In this document: in pieces, positions 1 to 14,295 of the stretch | How the letters are laid out: every line of letters starts with the position of its first letter | Position numbering within the stretch: position 1 is the first letter of the stretch | Assembly (NCBI RefSeq): GCF_000013645.1 | Contig: NC_007952.1 | Location: 186,001 to 250,000 of the forward strand | Origin: Paraburkholderia xenovorans LB400 | GTDB taxonomy: Bacteria > Pseudomonadota > Gammaproteobacteria > Burkholderiales > Burkholderiaceae | Length of the DNA stretch: 64,000 nucleotides | Reading direction: 5' to 3' | Position numbers and translations under genes: made by a program | The notes under the pieces: model-generated | Seen by the model: the letters and a program-made list of their open reading frames with translations, nothing else | Told to the model about the DNA's origin: nothing | Databases searched by the model: none

Positions 1-2055
1 GTCTGGCTGCAGATCCGGCGGCCAGCAACCTACCAGCGTCTGATACAGCATCGCTTCGGCAGCGGGGCCGGGTGCCCAGTCGTAGCTCGTGTCCTGGCCA
101 ACACTGCTGACCGGCTTGCCGTCCAGCGCACGACGATGCGGCGCATTCAGCGTGGACCATGCGCGCAGCGTCGCGCTCCACTCGTGGGCAATCTCGCTCA
201 GCACGGCGAGCCGCGCGCGCACGTCTTCGCCACGCTTGTGATCGTGCGTGGCCGTCGCGAGCATGGCGTGAGGGAAGCGCTGCGACCGTTCGAGATTCGC
301 CGCGTGAAACTGTTCGACCGACAACGCGAACTCGCCCGGGTCCGAGCCGACCTCGTTGCGCGACAACAGCCGGCCATAGCGATAGCACGCCGTGTCTTCC
401 ACCGCCTTCGCGGCAACGGGCGCGGTCAACTGCGCGAACAGCGTCTGCGCGGTGCGTCGCGCGGAACCGGCATGGCTCGGCGGCACGCCGTTCTGACCGG
501 GTTGCGCCGGCAGGCCGCTTCGTCCCGTGGGCGCCTCTTCGGCGCTGCCGCCAAGCCACGCATTCACGCGTTCGAGCGCGACATGGTCCGCGCGCGAAAG
601 CGAGCGTCTCGCGCCCTCCAGAGCCTGCTCGAAGTAGACGTTATCCGCCGTGCTGCGCAGACCGTTCTGCGGATAGATCCGATACACGGGAAAATGCACC
701 ACCAGTTCGGTCAGCACGCGACGCAGCGTGGTAAAGGTGAAGTCGCGCGTGCTCAGCGAATCGCGGGCAATGCGATGCAATGCACGCGCCGCGCGGTCGA
801 GTTCCGCCGCGAGGTTTTCGGCGAGAATCTGGCGGCGCGCGGCGAGCGCTTCGTCTGCGAAAAGCCCGCTGCGGCCGGTCAGTTCGGTCCACGTCTGCGC
901 GAGCGGCGCGGCACCGGCCGGATCGTGCAGCAGCGCGCCCACGTCGCTCATGAAGTCGTAGCCGGTCGTGCCGTCCACCGGCCAGTCGTCGCGCAGCGGT
1001 TCGCCACGACCGAGAATTTTTTCGACTACCACATACGGCGCGGTATCACGCAGTTCCGTGAGACGCTGCCGCAAACGCTGACAGTATTCACGCGGCTCGG
1101 CGAGGCCGTCCACGTGGTCGATCCGCAAGCCGTCCACCACGCCTTCCTGATACAGCCGGAAAGGCAGCGCATGTACCGCCTCGAACACCTCGGGCCGTTC
1201 CACACGTACCCCGGCAAGTGTGGAGATGTCGAAGAAACGCCGCCAGTTGACCTCGTCGGACGCGGTGCGCCACCACGCAAGGCGGAAGTGTTGCCGCTCG
1301 ATCAGCCGATGCAGGCGGTCACGCGTCACCGGGTCGTCCGGAGAATACGTTTCGAGTACGAACTCGATCGCCGAGCCGCCGTTCTGCACGACGAATTCAC
1401 GCAGCATGTCGCGGCCTTCGGCGGCACGGGGATGATCGGTGGGCTGGGTGGTCAGTCCGTGGAAGCGCTCGGCGAGCGCGGTGAGATCGGGACGGTCGGC
1501 GCTTTGCAGGATCGACGGGTAGTCGATCGGGCACACCGGAAACACGTGGGGTCCGTAGCCGATATAAAAGCGCCCTATGTCGGCCGCGAAATGCAGCGCA
1601 ATGCGGCCGGCGGCGAGTTCCTCACCGTACGGCGCACCGAGCGTGGGCAGCAGCACCTTGCCGCGCAAAGCCGGATCGGGCGAATGCCAGTCCACGTCGA
1701 AATGGCGCGCATAGGCGCTGTGACGGCCCCATTCGAGGATGTCGAGCCACCAGGCATTGCTGGCGCCGCCGACGCCCATATGGTTCGGCACCGTGTCGAT
1801 GATCAGCCCCATGTCGCGCGCGCGCAGTTTGTCGGCGAGGCGCTTCAGCGCCGCCTCGCCGCCGCATTCGGCGCTGACCTGGGTGTAGTCGACGGTGTCG
1901 TAGCCGTGCATGGAACCCGGCTCGGCCGTCGTGACGGGCGACGCGTACACGTGGCTGATGCCGAGCTCGGCGAAGTAGTCGACGTGCTTTGCGGCGTCGT
2001 CGAAGGTGAAGCCTCGGTGGAACTGGAGGCGAAGCGTGGAGCGCGGGACGGTCAT
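1..2055 (-). CDS. treY: Maltooligosyl trehalose synthase (TreY), 3' end outside window
   Basis: Converts the reducing-end alpha-1,4 bond of a maltodextrin to an alpha,alpha-1,1 bond, giving maltooligosyl trehalose for TreZ; cytoplasmic GH13 enzyme. The reverse frame is open from the ATG at 2055 to base 1 (685 codons). It starts MTVPRSTLRLQFHRGFTF and carries the family hallmarks GISHVYASPV and GSMHGYDTVD near the N-terminus and ATATHDHKRGEDVRARL close to the window edge. The ATG overlaps the malQ stop (ATGA), so translation is probably coupled; a GGAG lies about 10 bases upstream. The remaining C-terminus lies left of base 1. Confidence 0.95.
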   Translation of the reverse strand, partial: MTVPRSTLRLQFHRGFTFDDAAKHVDYFAELGISHVYASPVTTAEPGSMHGYDTVDYTQVSAECGGEAALKRLADKLRARDMGLIIDTVPNHMGVGGASNAWWLDILEWGRHSAYARHFDVDWHSPDPALRGKVLLPTLGAPYGEELAAGRIALHFAADIGRFYIGYGPHVFPVCPIDYPSILQSADRPDLTALAERFHGLTTQPTDHPRAAEGRDMLREFVVQNGGSAIEFVLETYSPDDPVTRDRLHRLIERQHFRLAWWRTASDEVNWRRFFDISTLAGVRVERPEVFEAVHALPFRLYQEGVVDGLRIDHVDGLAEPREYCQRLRQRLTELRDTAPYVVVEKILGRGEPLRDDWPVDGTTGYDFMSDVGALLHDPAGAAPLAQTWTELTGRSGLFADEALAARRQILAENLAAELDRAARALHRIARDSLSTRDFTFTTLRRVLTELVVHFPVYRIYPQNGLRSTADNVYFEQALEGARRSLSRADHVALERVNAWLGGSAEEAPTGRSGLPAQPGQNGVPPSHAGSARRTAQTLFAQLTAPVAAKAVEDTACYRYGRLLSRNEVGSDPGEFALSVEQFHAANLERSQRFPHAMLATATHDHKRGEDVRARLAVLSEIAHEWSATLRAWSTLNAPHRRALDGKPVSSVGQDTSYDWAPGPAAEAMLYQTLVGCWPPDLQPD

Positions 2056-4262
2056 GGCGTATCAGGCTCCGAATAAGCGTTGGAAGAAGGAACTGAGGCG
2101 GCCGCGGCGCGGCGCTCGCGATCGACCGCGAGCAGGCGGTCGCAGAAGGTGTCGTCCTGGAACAGTTCGTCGACCGGCAAGGTGACGCGGCGGCGCCAGT
2201 TCGGATGCTCGTCGATCGAGCCGGGCAGATTCGGCTGCTCGACCTGCGCGAGCAGATCCTCTAGCGGAAACGTCACCAGCGGGCCGGGCGTGGCGGCCAC
2301 GAAGGCGAGCGCTTCGTCCACCGGCGCGCTGTCGGGCGGCGGCGCAGGGACGTCGTGCGCGGCCACGCCGGCCTGCTGGAACGCGTGCCACAGCAATGCG
2401 CGATCTTTCGCGCGCTCTTCCTGGGCGGCTTCCTCGGGATCGCGGCCGTCGGCGCGCGCCATCGTCTGGCCGATCCGGTTGCGCCACGTGATGTCGCTGC
2501 CGCGCCACCAGCCGGCGACCGTCGGCAGATCGTGCGTGGTCGTGGTGCCGACCGCATTGCGGTCCCAGGCTCGGGGCGGCTTGAACCCCTTGCCGTCGTG
2601 CGCGCTTTCGAACCACAGCACGCGAATGCCGGCAATGCCGTGCTCTTCGAGCCGCTCGCGGAAACCGGGCGGCACGGTGCCCAGATCTTCGCCTATTACG
2701 ATTGCGCGGTGCCGCCACGATTCGAGCGCGATCAGACGCAGCAGATCTTCGAGCGGATAGCGCAAGTACGCGCCGTTACGCGCGCTTTCGCCTTCCGGCA
2801 CGAGCCACAGCCGCCGCAAGCCGAGAATGTGATCGATGCGGATGCCGCCGGCATGCGCGAAGGCCGCGCGCAGCATGTCGATGAAGGCGGAAAAGCCCTG
2901 CATGCGCATGGCGCGCGGGGAGAACGTGGTGAGCCCCCATGCCTGGCCGGCCTGGTTGAACAGGTCCGGCGGCGCGCCGACCGACACGCCTTGCAGCATG
3001 TCGTCGCGATATGACCACGCGTGACTGCCGGCGCTGTCGCAGCCCACCGCGAGGTCGGCGATCAGGCCGACGGCCATGCCGGCTTCGCGCGCCGCGTGCT
3101 GCGCGTGCGACAAACCCTTGGCGGCAAGCCACTGCAGAAACAGATGGAAATCGACCTCGTGACGATTCGCCTCGGCAAAAGCTTCGACTTCCGGGCTGCG
3201 CGGATCGCGTAGCGCCTCGGACCAGTTACGCCAATGCCCATTGCCGCCTTCTTGCGAGAGTTGCGCCGCCTGCAGCGCTTCGAAGCGCGCGTGATCTTCG
3301 AGCGCGCGTCCCGCCCGTTCGCAGAAGCCGTGAAATTCCAGCGCGCGCGGCGTGTTCTGCGCGCGTTCCTTCACGCAGAACTGCTCGTACAGCGCGCGCA
3401 AAACCTTCAGCTTCAGGACGACCGCGCCCGGCCAGTCGATCAACGGCAGGTCTTCGAGTTTCGACCAGGCGTCGCCGGCCTGCGCGGCTTCGAGCGCGGC
3501 GTGGGCCGCGTCCGTGCCGAACACGGCGGCGGGATCGATATGCGTGACGTTCAGCCACAAACGCGACGATGGCGAATACGGACTGAAGCGGTTCGGTTCC
3601 GCGCTGAACATCGCGTGAGTCGGGCTGACGGCGAGCGCGTGCGCGCCACGCTTCGCGCTTTCGACGGCGATCTGCGCAAGCGCCGAATAGTCGCCGATGC
3701 CGCCGTCGCCGATGCGGCGCAAGCCGTACAACTGCGCGGCGATGCCCCACAGCGGCGGCGCGGTTTTGTCGTGGCCGTCGCCGTCATCGTGCAGCGTGCG
3801 CCACGCGTCGGCGACGGTGTAGCAGCGCGGCGGCGCGACGGCGAGCGTCACGCGTTGCTCGTTGATCACGAGCGTGTGATAGCCCGGCTCGTCGATCGGT
3901 GCAAGCAGCGCTTCCTCGCCTTTGGGCGCCGTGAACCGGCCGTCGATGATCGAGCCGCTTTCGAGCTCGATCCGGTAGTGGCTGCCCGATCTGATCGCGG
4001 CGGCGGGCAGCGCGATGCCGCGTCCAACCTCCGCGGTCATCAGCGGCGGCAGTTTGCGGCCCGACAGTTCGGCCTCCAGCACAGCAGAGCTTTGGCGGAT
4101 TTGCGTCGCGTTGCCGCACGGCAAACCCATCCGTTCGAGCAGCACGGCGAGCGTGTTCTCGGGCACATGTTGCGTCGTATGGTGCGCGTCCTGCCACTCC
4201 ACCTCGAAACCGGCGCGCGCGGCAAGATTGACGATGGTGTCGTTATGGCGTCGGGTAATCAC
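2052..4262 (-). CDS. malQ: 4-alpha-glucanotransferase (amylomaltase, MalQ)
   Basis: Transfers alpha-1,4-glucan segments between maltodextrins (GH77), supplying chains of suitable length to TreY/TreZ and recycling short products. Motifs seen: GIRIDHILGLRRLWLVPEG (nucleophile Asp), VIGEDLGTVPPGF (acid/base Glu) and TTTHDLPTVAGWW. The frame is open further upstream, but that extension is arginine-rich antisense of treZ. I chose the GTG at 4260-4262 because it overlaps the treZ stop as GTGA and begins VITRRHNDTIVNLAARAGFE, like family N-termini. This gives 736 residues, normal for bacterial MalQ with an N-terminal extension. Confidence 0.93.
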   Translation of the reverse strand: MITRRHNDTIVNLAARAGFEVEWQDAHHTTQHVPENTLAVLLERMGLPCGNATQIRQSSAVLEAELSGRKLPPLMTAEVGRGIALPAAAIRSGSHYRIELESGSIIDGRFTAPKGEEALLAPIDEPGYHTLVINEQRVTLAVAPPRCYTVADAWRTLHDDGDGHDKTAPPLWGIAAQLYGLRRIGDGGIGDYSALAQIAVESAKRGAHALAVSPTHAMFSAEPNRFSPYSPSSRLWLNVTHIDPAAVFGTDAAHAALEAAQAGDAWSKLEDLPLIDWPGAVVLKLKVLRALYEQFCVKERAQNTPRALEFHGFCERAGRALEDHARFEALQAAQLSQEGGNGHWRNWSEALRDPRSPEVEAFAEANRHEVDFHLFLQWLAAKGLSHAQHAAREAGMAVGLIADLAVGCDSAGSHAWSYRDDMLQGVSVGAPPDLFNQAGQAWGLTTFSPRAMRMQGFSAFIDMLRAAFAHAGGIRIDHILGLRRLWLVPEGESARNGAYLRYPLEDLLRLIALESWRHRAIVIGEDLGTVPPGFRERLEEHGIAGIRVLWFESAHDGKGFKPPRAWDRNAVGTTTTHDLPTVAGWWRGSDITWRNRIGQTMARADGRDPEEAAQEERAKDRALLWHAFQQAGVAAHDVPAPPPDSAPVDEALAFVAATPGPLVTFPLEDLLAQVEQPNLPGSIDEHPNWRRRVTLPVDELFQDDTFCDRLLAVDRERRAAAASVPSSNAYSEPDTP

Positions 4263-6181
4263 GCGTGGCGCTCCTGTTGGCCGGCAATGCGCGCATCGTG
4301 GCGGATGGCATAGCCGCTGACGTCGCCGGTCAGCCACGCGACGAACGCGTGCGCGGGCAACACCTTGACGTCGACCTGTTCGCGCACGCGCGGCGGCGTT
4401 TCGAAAATCACTTTGCCGGCCGGCAGGTCGGCCAGCGCGACGTTTTCCTTCGAGAGGTTCAGCGCGATCGACAAAGTCTCGCCGTCGCCGAGTTTCCAGC
4501 GGGCGATCAGCGCATTGGCATCGCCGCCGTTCGCAGCGCTCAGCACCGTCGCGCCGCACGCCTTGCTGTGTTTCAGGCGCGGTGTGATCAGCCTGGCGCG
4601 TACGGCCAGCGCGGATTTGTAGAAGTGCATCCAGTCGAGCCGGTCTTTTGCTTCAGCGTCGGTGTGCTGCGACGTTTCGTCCGGCGCGGGCGGCGACGAG
4701 GCCGCGAAGGTTTTCACGTCGTTCGGATCGGGAATCTGCGCGCGCCGTTTCTCGTCGCTGAACGATGAAAAACGCGCGAATTCACGGCGCCGGCCTTCGC
4801 GGACCGCGTCGGCGAGATCGCCCGTGTAGTCGGTGAAAAACAGGAAGGGCTGCGTGGAGCCGTATTCCTCGCCCATGAAGAGCAGTGGGATTTGCGGCGA
4901 CAGCAGAAGCAAACCGGTGGCGGCGCGCAACGCTTCGTCCGAGGTCAGTTTGCGCAGCCGCTCGCCGAACGCGCGGTTGCCGACCTGATCGTGGTTCTGC
5001 AGGAACATCACGAAAGAAGTCGGTGGTAGATGCGCGCTTGCTTCGCCGCGCGGCTTGCCGTCATGAATCGGCGACGGGTCGCCCTGATACGCGAAGCCTT
5101 CCGACAGCACGCGCGCGAGCCGGCGGATCGGCTGGTCCTCATACGCGTGGTAATAGCCTTCCGTTTCGCCGGTCAGCAGCACGTGCAAGGTGTTGTGCGC
5201 GTCGTCGTTCCACTGCGCGTCGAAATGGGTTTCCAGCAGGTTCGCGCTGTTGTGTTCGTTTTCCAGCACCAGATGCACATGCCGGCCGTGCTGCACCCTG
5301 GCGCGGATATGATCGGACAATTCGCGCAGCCAGGCATGATTGTCGATGGCGTGCACCGCGTCGAAACGCAGTCCGTCGATACGATATTCGTTGATCCAGT
5401 AAACAGCGTTATCGGTAAAGAAATCGCTCACTTCACTGCGCTCGAAATCGATGGCCGGGCCCCACGGCGTATGCGTGCCTTCGCGGAAAAACGAGCGGGC
5501 GTACTCGTGCAGATAATTGCCGTCCGGTCCGAAGTGGTTATAGACCACGTCGAGAAACACCATGAGGCCGAGACCATGCGCGGCGTCGATCAGCGCTTTC
5601 AGATCTTCGGGGCGGCCGTACGCGGAGTCGGGCGCATAGGGCAACACGCCGTCGTAGCCCCAATTGTGCTTGCCGGGAAAGTCGTTCAGCGGCATCAGTT
5701 CGATGGCGGTGACGCCGAGCGCGGCGAGCTCAGGCAGGCGCTTCTGCACGCCCGCATAACCGCCCAGCGCGCCGACGTGCAACTCGTACAACACCGTTTC
5801 TTCCCACGGCCGGCCATGCCAGTTCGTCTGTTGCCAGCGGTACGCGCGCGGATCGATGACTTCGCTCGGCCCGTGCACGTCCTGCGGCTGGAAGCGTGAC
5901 GTGGGATCGGGCACCGCATGCTCGCCGTCCAGCCGGAAGCGATACAGCGTGCCCGCGCCGCTGTCGACGCTGGCTTCGAACCAGCCATTGCCGGCGGGCG
6001 TCATGTCGTGCGCGCCTTGCGCGGGTCCGTTTTCGATTTCCACCTGAACGTGCTTGCAGGACGGCGCCCAGAAGCGAAACCGCGTGCGCGGCTTCGCGCC
6101 CGTCGCGCCGATCAGTTGCGCGCCGAACGGCAAACAGTGCGCGTGATGATGCGCATGAGGATCAATCGGACTTTCAGACAT
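4259..6181 (-). CDS. treZ: Malto-oligosyltrehalose trehalohydrolase (TreZ)
   Basis: Hydrolyses the alpha-1,4 bond next to the trehalose end of maltooligosyl trehalose, releasing free trehalose. The 640-residue protein has an N-terminal CBM48-like region (about 20-110) followed by a GH13 barrel. Motifs: ALGVTAIELMPLNDFPG, VVYNHFGPDGNYL, DGLRFDAVHAIDNHAW (nucleophile), HLVLENEHNS (acid/base) and FLQNHDQVGNRAFGERL. The ATG at 6181 is preceded by GGTGA. It follows glgX after a 120-base spacer and overlaps malQ by four bases. The His-rich N-terminus (HAHHHAH) is a minor curiosity. Acts with treY. Confidence 0.95.
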   Translation of the reverse strand: MSESPIDPHAHHHAHCLPFGAQLIGATGAKPRTRFRFWAPSCKHVQVEIENGPAQGAHDMTPAGNGWFEASVDSGAGTLYRFRLDGEHAVPDPTSRFQPQDVHGPSEVIDPRAYRWQQTNWHGRPWEETVLYELHVGALGGYAGVQKRLPELAALGVTAIELMPLNDFPGKHNWGYDGVLPYAPDSAYGRPEDLKALIDAAHGLGLMVFLDVVYNHFGPDGNYLHEYARSFFREGTHTPWGPAIDFERSEVSDFFTDNAVYWINEYRIDGLRFDAVHAIDNHAWLRELSDHIRARVQHGRHVHLVLENEHNSANLLETHFDAQWNDDAHNTLHVLLTGETEGYYHAYEDQPIRRLARVLSEGFAYQGDPSPIHDGKPRGEASAHLPPTSFVMFLQNHDQVGNRAFGERLRKLTSDEALRAATGLLLLSPQIPLLFMGEEYGSTQPFLFFTDYTGDLADAVREGRRREFARFSSFSDEKRRAQIPDPNDVKTFAASSPPAPDETSQHTDAEAKDRLDWMHFYKSALAVRARLITPRLKHSKACGATVLSAANGGDANALIARWKLGDGETLSIALNLSKENVALADLPAGKVIFETPPRVREQVDVKVLPAHAFVAWLTGDVSGYAIRHDARIAGQQERHA

Positions 6182-6301
6182 GATTCGTCACCATTCAATT
6201 TTACTTTCGAGCCGTCCTTAACACGCCGATCGCACCTGCGATACCTCGCGCGTAACCGGGCGGCCGCCCTGACTGTTCCCGCGTCCCGGCGCCGCCGCTG
6301 T
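6182..6301. other. Spacer glgX-treZ with GC palindrome
   Basis: This 120-base gap in the minus-strand operon contains a perfect 12-base GC palindrome, GGGCGGCCGCCC, near 6258-6270. It has no T-run, so I do not call it a terminator. treZ's own ribosome binding site lies at its right edge near treZ. No promoter was recognised with confidence. Confidence 0.35.
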
Positions 6302-8521
6302 CTAGGTGGTCGGCGACGCGTCGTTCGTGGGCGCATGCGCACCCGGATCGGGCGGAAGCGCCGTCAGGAGCCGCGGCCCATGCTGCGGGCCGGGCTTCCA
6401 GCCCGCCTGCCAGTCTGCTTCGCCCACCGGCTGCGCGGCCAGCATCACGAGGCCGTGCGCGGCCACTTCGATCTCCGGGACCGCCAGCCGATGCGGTGCG
6501 TTCTCGGGTTCAGCAGTGTCTAACAGCACATGCCATTCCAGATGCGGTGCGGGAGGCGTAAACCGCAGTGTTTTCTCGTTGGCGTTGAGCATCATCAACA
6601 ATACTTCTGTTTCGCCGTTCAAGCCTGGGCCGGCGCGGCGCAATGTGAACGCGCGGCCTTCGGGATCCTGCCAGGCTTCGATGGTGAGCGGGTCGCCCCG
6701 CTCGTCGAACCAGCCCACGTCGAACAGACCGGGCAACACTTCACGATCGCCGAACAGGAAACGCGTTTCGCGCAACAGCGGATGTTGCTTGCGCAACGCG
6801 ATCACGCGCGCGACGAACGCGGTCATCTGGCGACCGTCCGGCGATTCCGCGCGCGCCCAGTCGAGCCACGACAGTTCGTTGTCCTGGCAGTACGCATTGT
6901 TGTTGCCGTGCTGGGTGCGCAGCGATTCGTCGCCGGCCAGCACCATTGGCGTGCCGAGCGCCATCAGCAGCGTGGCGATCAGTGAGCGGGCCACGCGCTT
7001 GCGGGTGGCGAGAATCGCCGGGTCGTCGCTCTCGCCTTCCACGCCCCAATTGCGGCTGCAATTCTCGTTGTGGCCGTCGTTGTTGTCTTCGCGGTTTGCT
7101 TCGTTGTGCTTCTGCTCGTAGGCGGTGACGTCGGCCAACGTAAAACCGTCATGCGACGTGACGAAATTGACCGACGCCCACGGCTTTCTGAAGCGGCGGT
7201 TGAACAGATCGGCCGAGCCGGTCAGACGCGCGGCGAGATCGGGCCGCAAGCCGGCGTCGCCGCGCCAGAAGCGGCGCACGGTGTCGCGGAAACGGTCGTT
7301 CCATTCGCCGAAGCCCGGCGGATGATTGCCGAGCTGATAACCGCCCGGCCCGATATCCCACGGCTCGGAAATCAGCTTGCGTTGCGACAGGATCGGGTCC
7401 TGGCGCAAGGCGTCGAAGAAACCGGAGCCGGGATCGAAGCCGTGTTGCTCGCGACCGAGCGTGACGCCGAGATCGAAACGGAAGCCGTCCATATTGAATG
7501 CCGTCGACCAGTAGCGTAGCGAATCCATCACCATTTGCAGCACGCGTGGATGCGGCAGATTCACGGTGTTGCCGCAGCCGGTGTCGTTGATATGGTGGCG
7601 TTCGTCGCCGGGAATCAGGCGGTAATAGCTGGCGTTGTCGAGGCCGCGCCACGACACCGTCGGGCCCATCTCGTTGCCTTCGCAGGTGTGGTTGTAGACC
7701 ACGTCGAGAATGACCTCGATGCCGGCCGCGTGCAACTGGCGCACGGCAATGCGCATTTCGTCGAGCCGGTGCGTGCTGAGGTAGGACGGCTCCGGCGCGA
7801 AAAATGCCGCCGAGTTGTAGCCCCAGTAGTTGCGCAGGCCGCGTTCCACCAGAAAGCGATCGTTGAGAAACGCGTGCACGGGCAGCAATTCGACCGCGGT
7901 CACGCCCAGTTTCAGCAGATGGTCGATGAACTCCGGCGAAGCCAGCGCCGCGAACGTGCCGCGTTCATGCTGGCGCAAATCGGCGCGCAGCATCGAAGCG
8001 CCGCGCACATGCGTTTCGTAGACGATGGTTTCGCCCCACGGCACATTGGGCCGCTTGTCGTGCGACCAGTCGAACGCCTCGTCGATCACCACGCATTTCG
8101 GCATGGCGGGCGCCGAATCGCGCCGGTCGATGGAAAGATCCGCGCGATTCGAATGCACGCGATAACCGAATAGCGCATCCGACCAGCGAAACTGTCCGAC
8201 CAGCTTGCGCGCGTACGGATCGAGCAGCAGCTTGTGCGGATTGAAGCGATGTCCATGCTGCGGCTGATACGGCCCGTGCGCGCGAAACCCGTAGGCGGTG
8301 CCCGGATGCGCGTTGGGCAGGTAGCCGTGCCAGACTTCGTCGGTGCATTCGGGCAGCGTGAAACGGCGCAGTTCCTTGCGCCCGGTGGGATCGAACAGAC
8401 AAAGCTCGATTTTTTGCGCGTTTGCCGAGAACACCGCAAAGTTGACGCCGAGGCCATCCCAACTGGCGCCGAGCGGATAGGGCGAGCCGGGCAGAAGCCG
8501 GTCGGGCATTGCATGCGACAT
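6302..8521 (-). CDS. glgX: Glycogen debranching enzyme (GlgX/TreX type)
   Basis: Cleaves alpha-1,6 branches of glycogen or limit dextrin, giving linear maltodextrins for MalQ and TreY. The 739-residue isoamylase-type GH13 protein has an N-terminal CBM48 region (GSPYPLGASWDGLGVNFAVF), then VIYETHV-like, LDVVYNHTCEGNEMGPT, NMDGFRFDLGVTLGRE (nucleophile) and LISEPWDIGPGGYQLGN (acid/base). A strong AGGAAGGGGA ribosome binding site lies just before the ATG at 8521, which fits re-initiation after the 106-base spacer from glgB. In other genomes glgX or treX is often linked to treY and treZ, as here. Confidence 0.95.
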   Translation of the reverse strand: MSHAMPDRLLPGSPYPLGASWDGLGVNFAVFSANAQKIELCLFDPTGRKELRRFTLPECTDEVWHGYLPNAHPGTAYGFRAHGPYQPQHGHRFNPHKLLLDPYARKLVGQFRWSDALFGYRVHSNRADLSIDRRDSAPAMPKCVVIDEAFDWSHDKRPNVPWGETIVYETHVRGASMLRADLRQHERGTFAALASPEFIDHLLKLGVTAVELLPVHAFLNDRFLVERGLRNYWGYNSAAFFAPEPSYLSTHRLDEMRIAVRQLHAAGIEVILDVVYNHTCEGNEMGPTVSWRGLDNASYYRLIPGDERHHINDTGCGNTVNLPHPRVLQMVMDSLRYWSTAFNMDGFRFDLGVTLGREQHGFDPGSGFFDALRQDPILSQRKLISEPWDIGPGGYQLGNHPPGFGEWNDRFRDTVRRFWRGDAGLRPDLAARLTGSADLFNRRFRKPWASVNFVTSHDGFTLADVTAYEQKHNEANREDNNDGHNENCSRNWGVEGESDDPAILATRKRVARSLIATLLMALGTPMVLAGDESLRTQHGNNNAYCQDNELSWLDWARAESPDGRQMTAFVARVIALRKQHPLLRETRFLFGDREVLPGLFDVGWFDERGDPLTIEAWQDPEGRAFTLRRAGPGLNGETEVLLMMLNANEKTLRFTPPAPHLEWHVLLDTAEPENAPHRLAVPEIEVAAHGLVMLAAQPVGEADWQAGWKPGPQHGPRLLTALPPDPGAHAPTNDASPTT

Positions 8522-8572
8522 GATTCCCCTTCCTGTTCTGATTGTTGAACGCTATCGTGGGTCTTCATGCAA

Positions 8573-8611
8573 CGAGCGCGCGGCGCGAAATTGACGCACG
8601 CCGCGCGCTCG
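8573..8611. other. Strong intercistronic hairpin between glgB and glgX
   Basis: A perfect 13-bp inverted repeat (arms CGAGCGCGCGGCG and its complement) around a 13-base loop sits 17 bases past the glgB stop and about 50 bases before the glgX start. No U-tract follows on the minus-strand transcript, so an RNA processing or 3'-stabilising element fits better than an intrinsic terminator. It could lower expression of glgX-treZ-malQ-treY relative to glgE-treS-glgB. Confidence 0.6.
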
Positions 8612-8627
8612 CCTTACTGCACCTGCG

Positions 8628-14291
<5,664 letters not shown>

Positions 14292-14295
<4 letters not shown>

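Noticed and set aside
136..2076. Long plus-strand frame opposite treY
   Set aside because: Arg/His/Ala-rich translation with no family motif; the minus strand encodes clear TreY.
6258..6270. GC palindrome as terminator of glgX
   Set aside because: No loop and no U-tract; treZ downstream is in the same operon.
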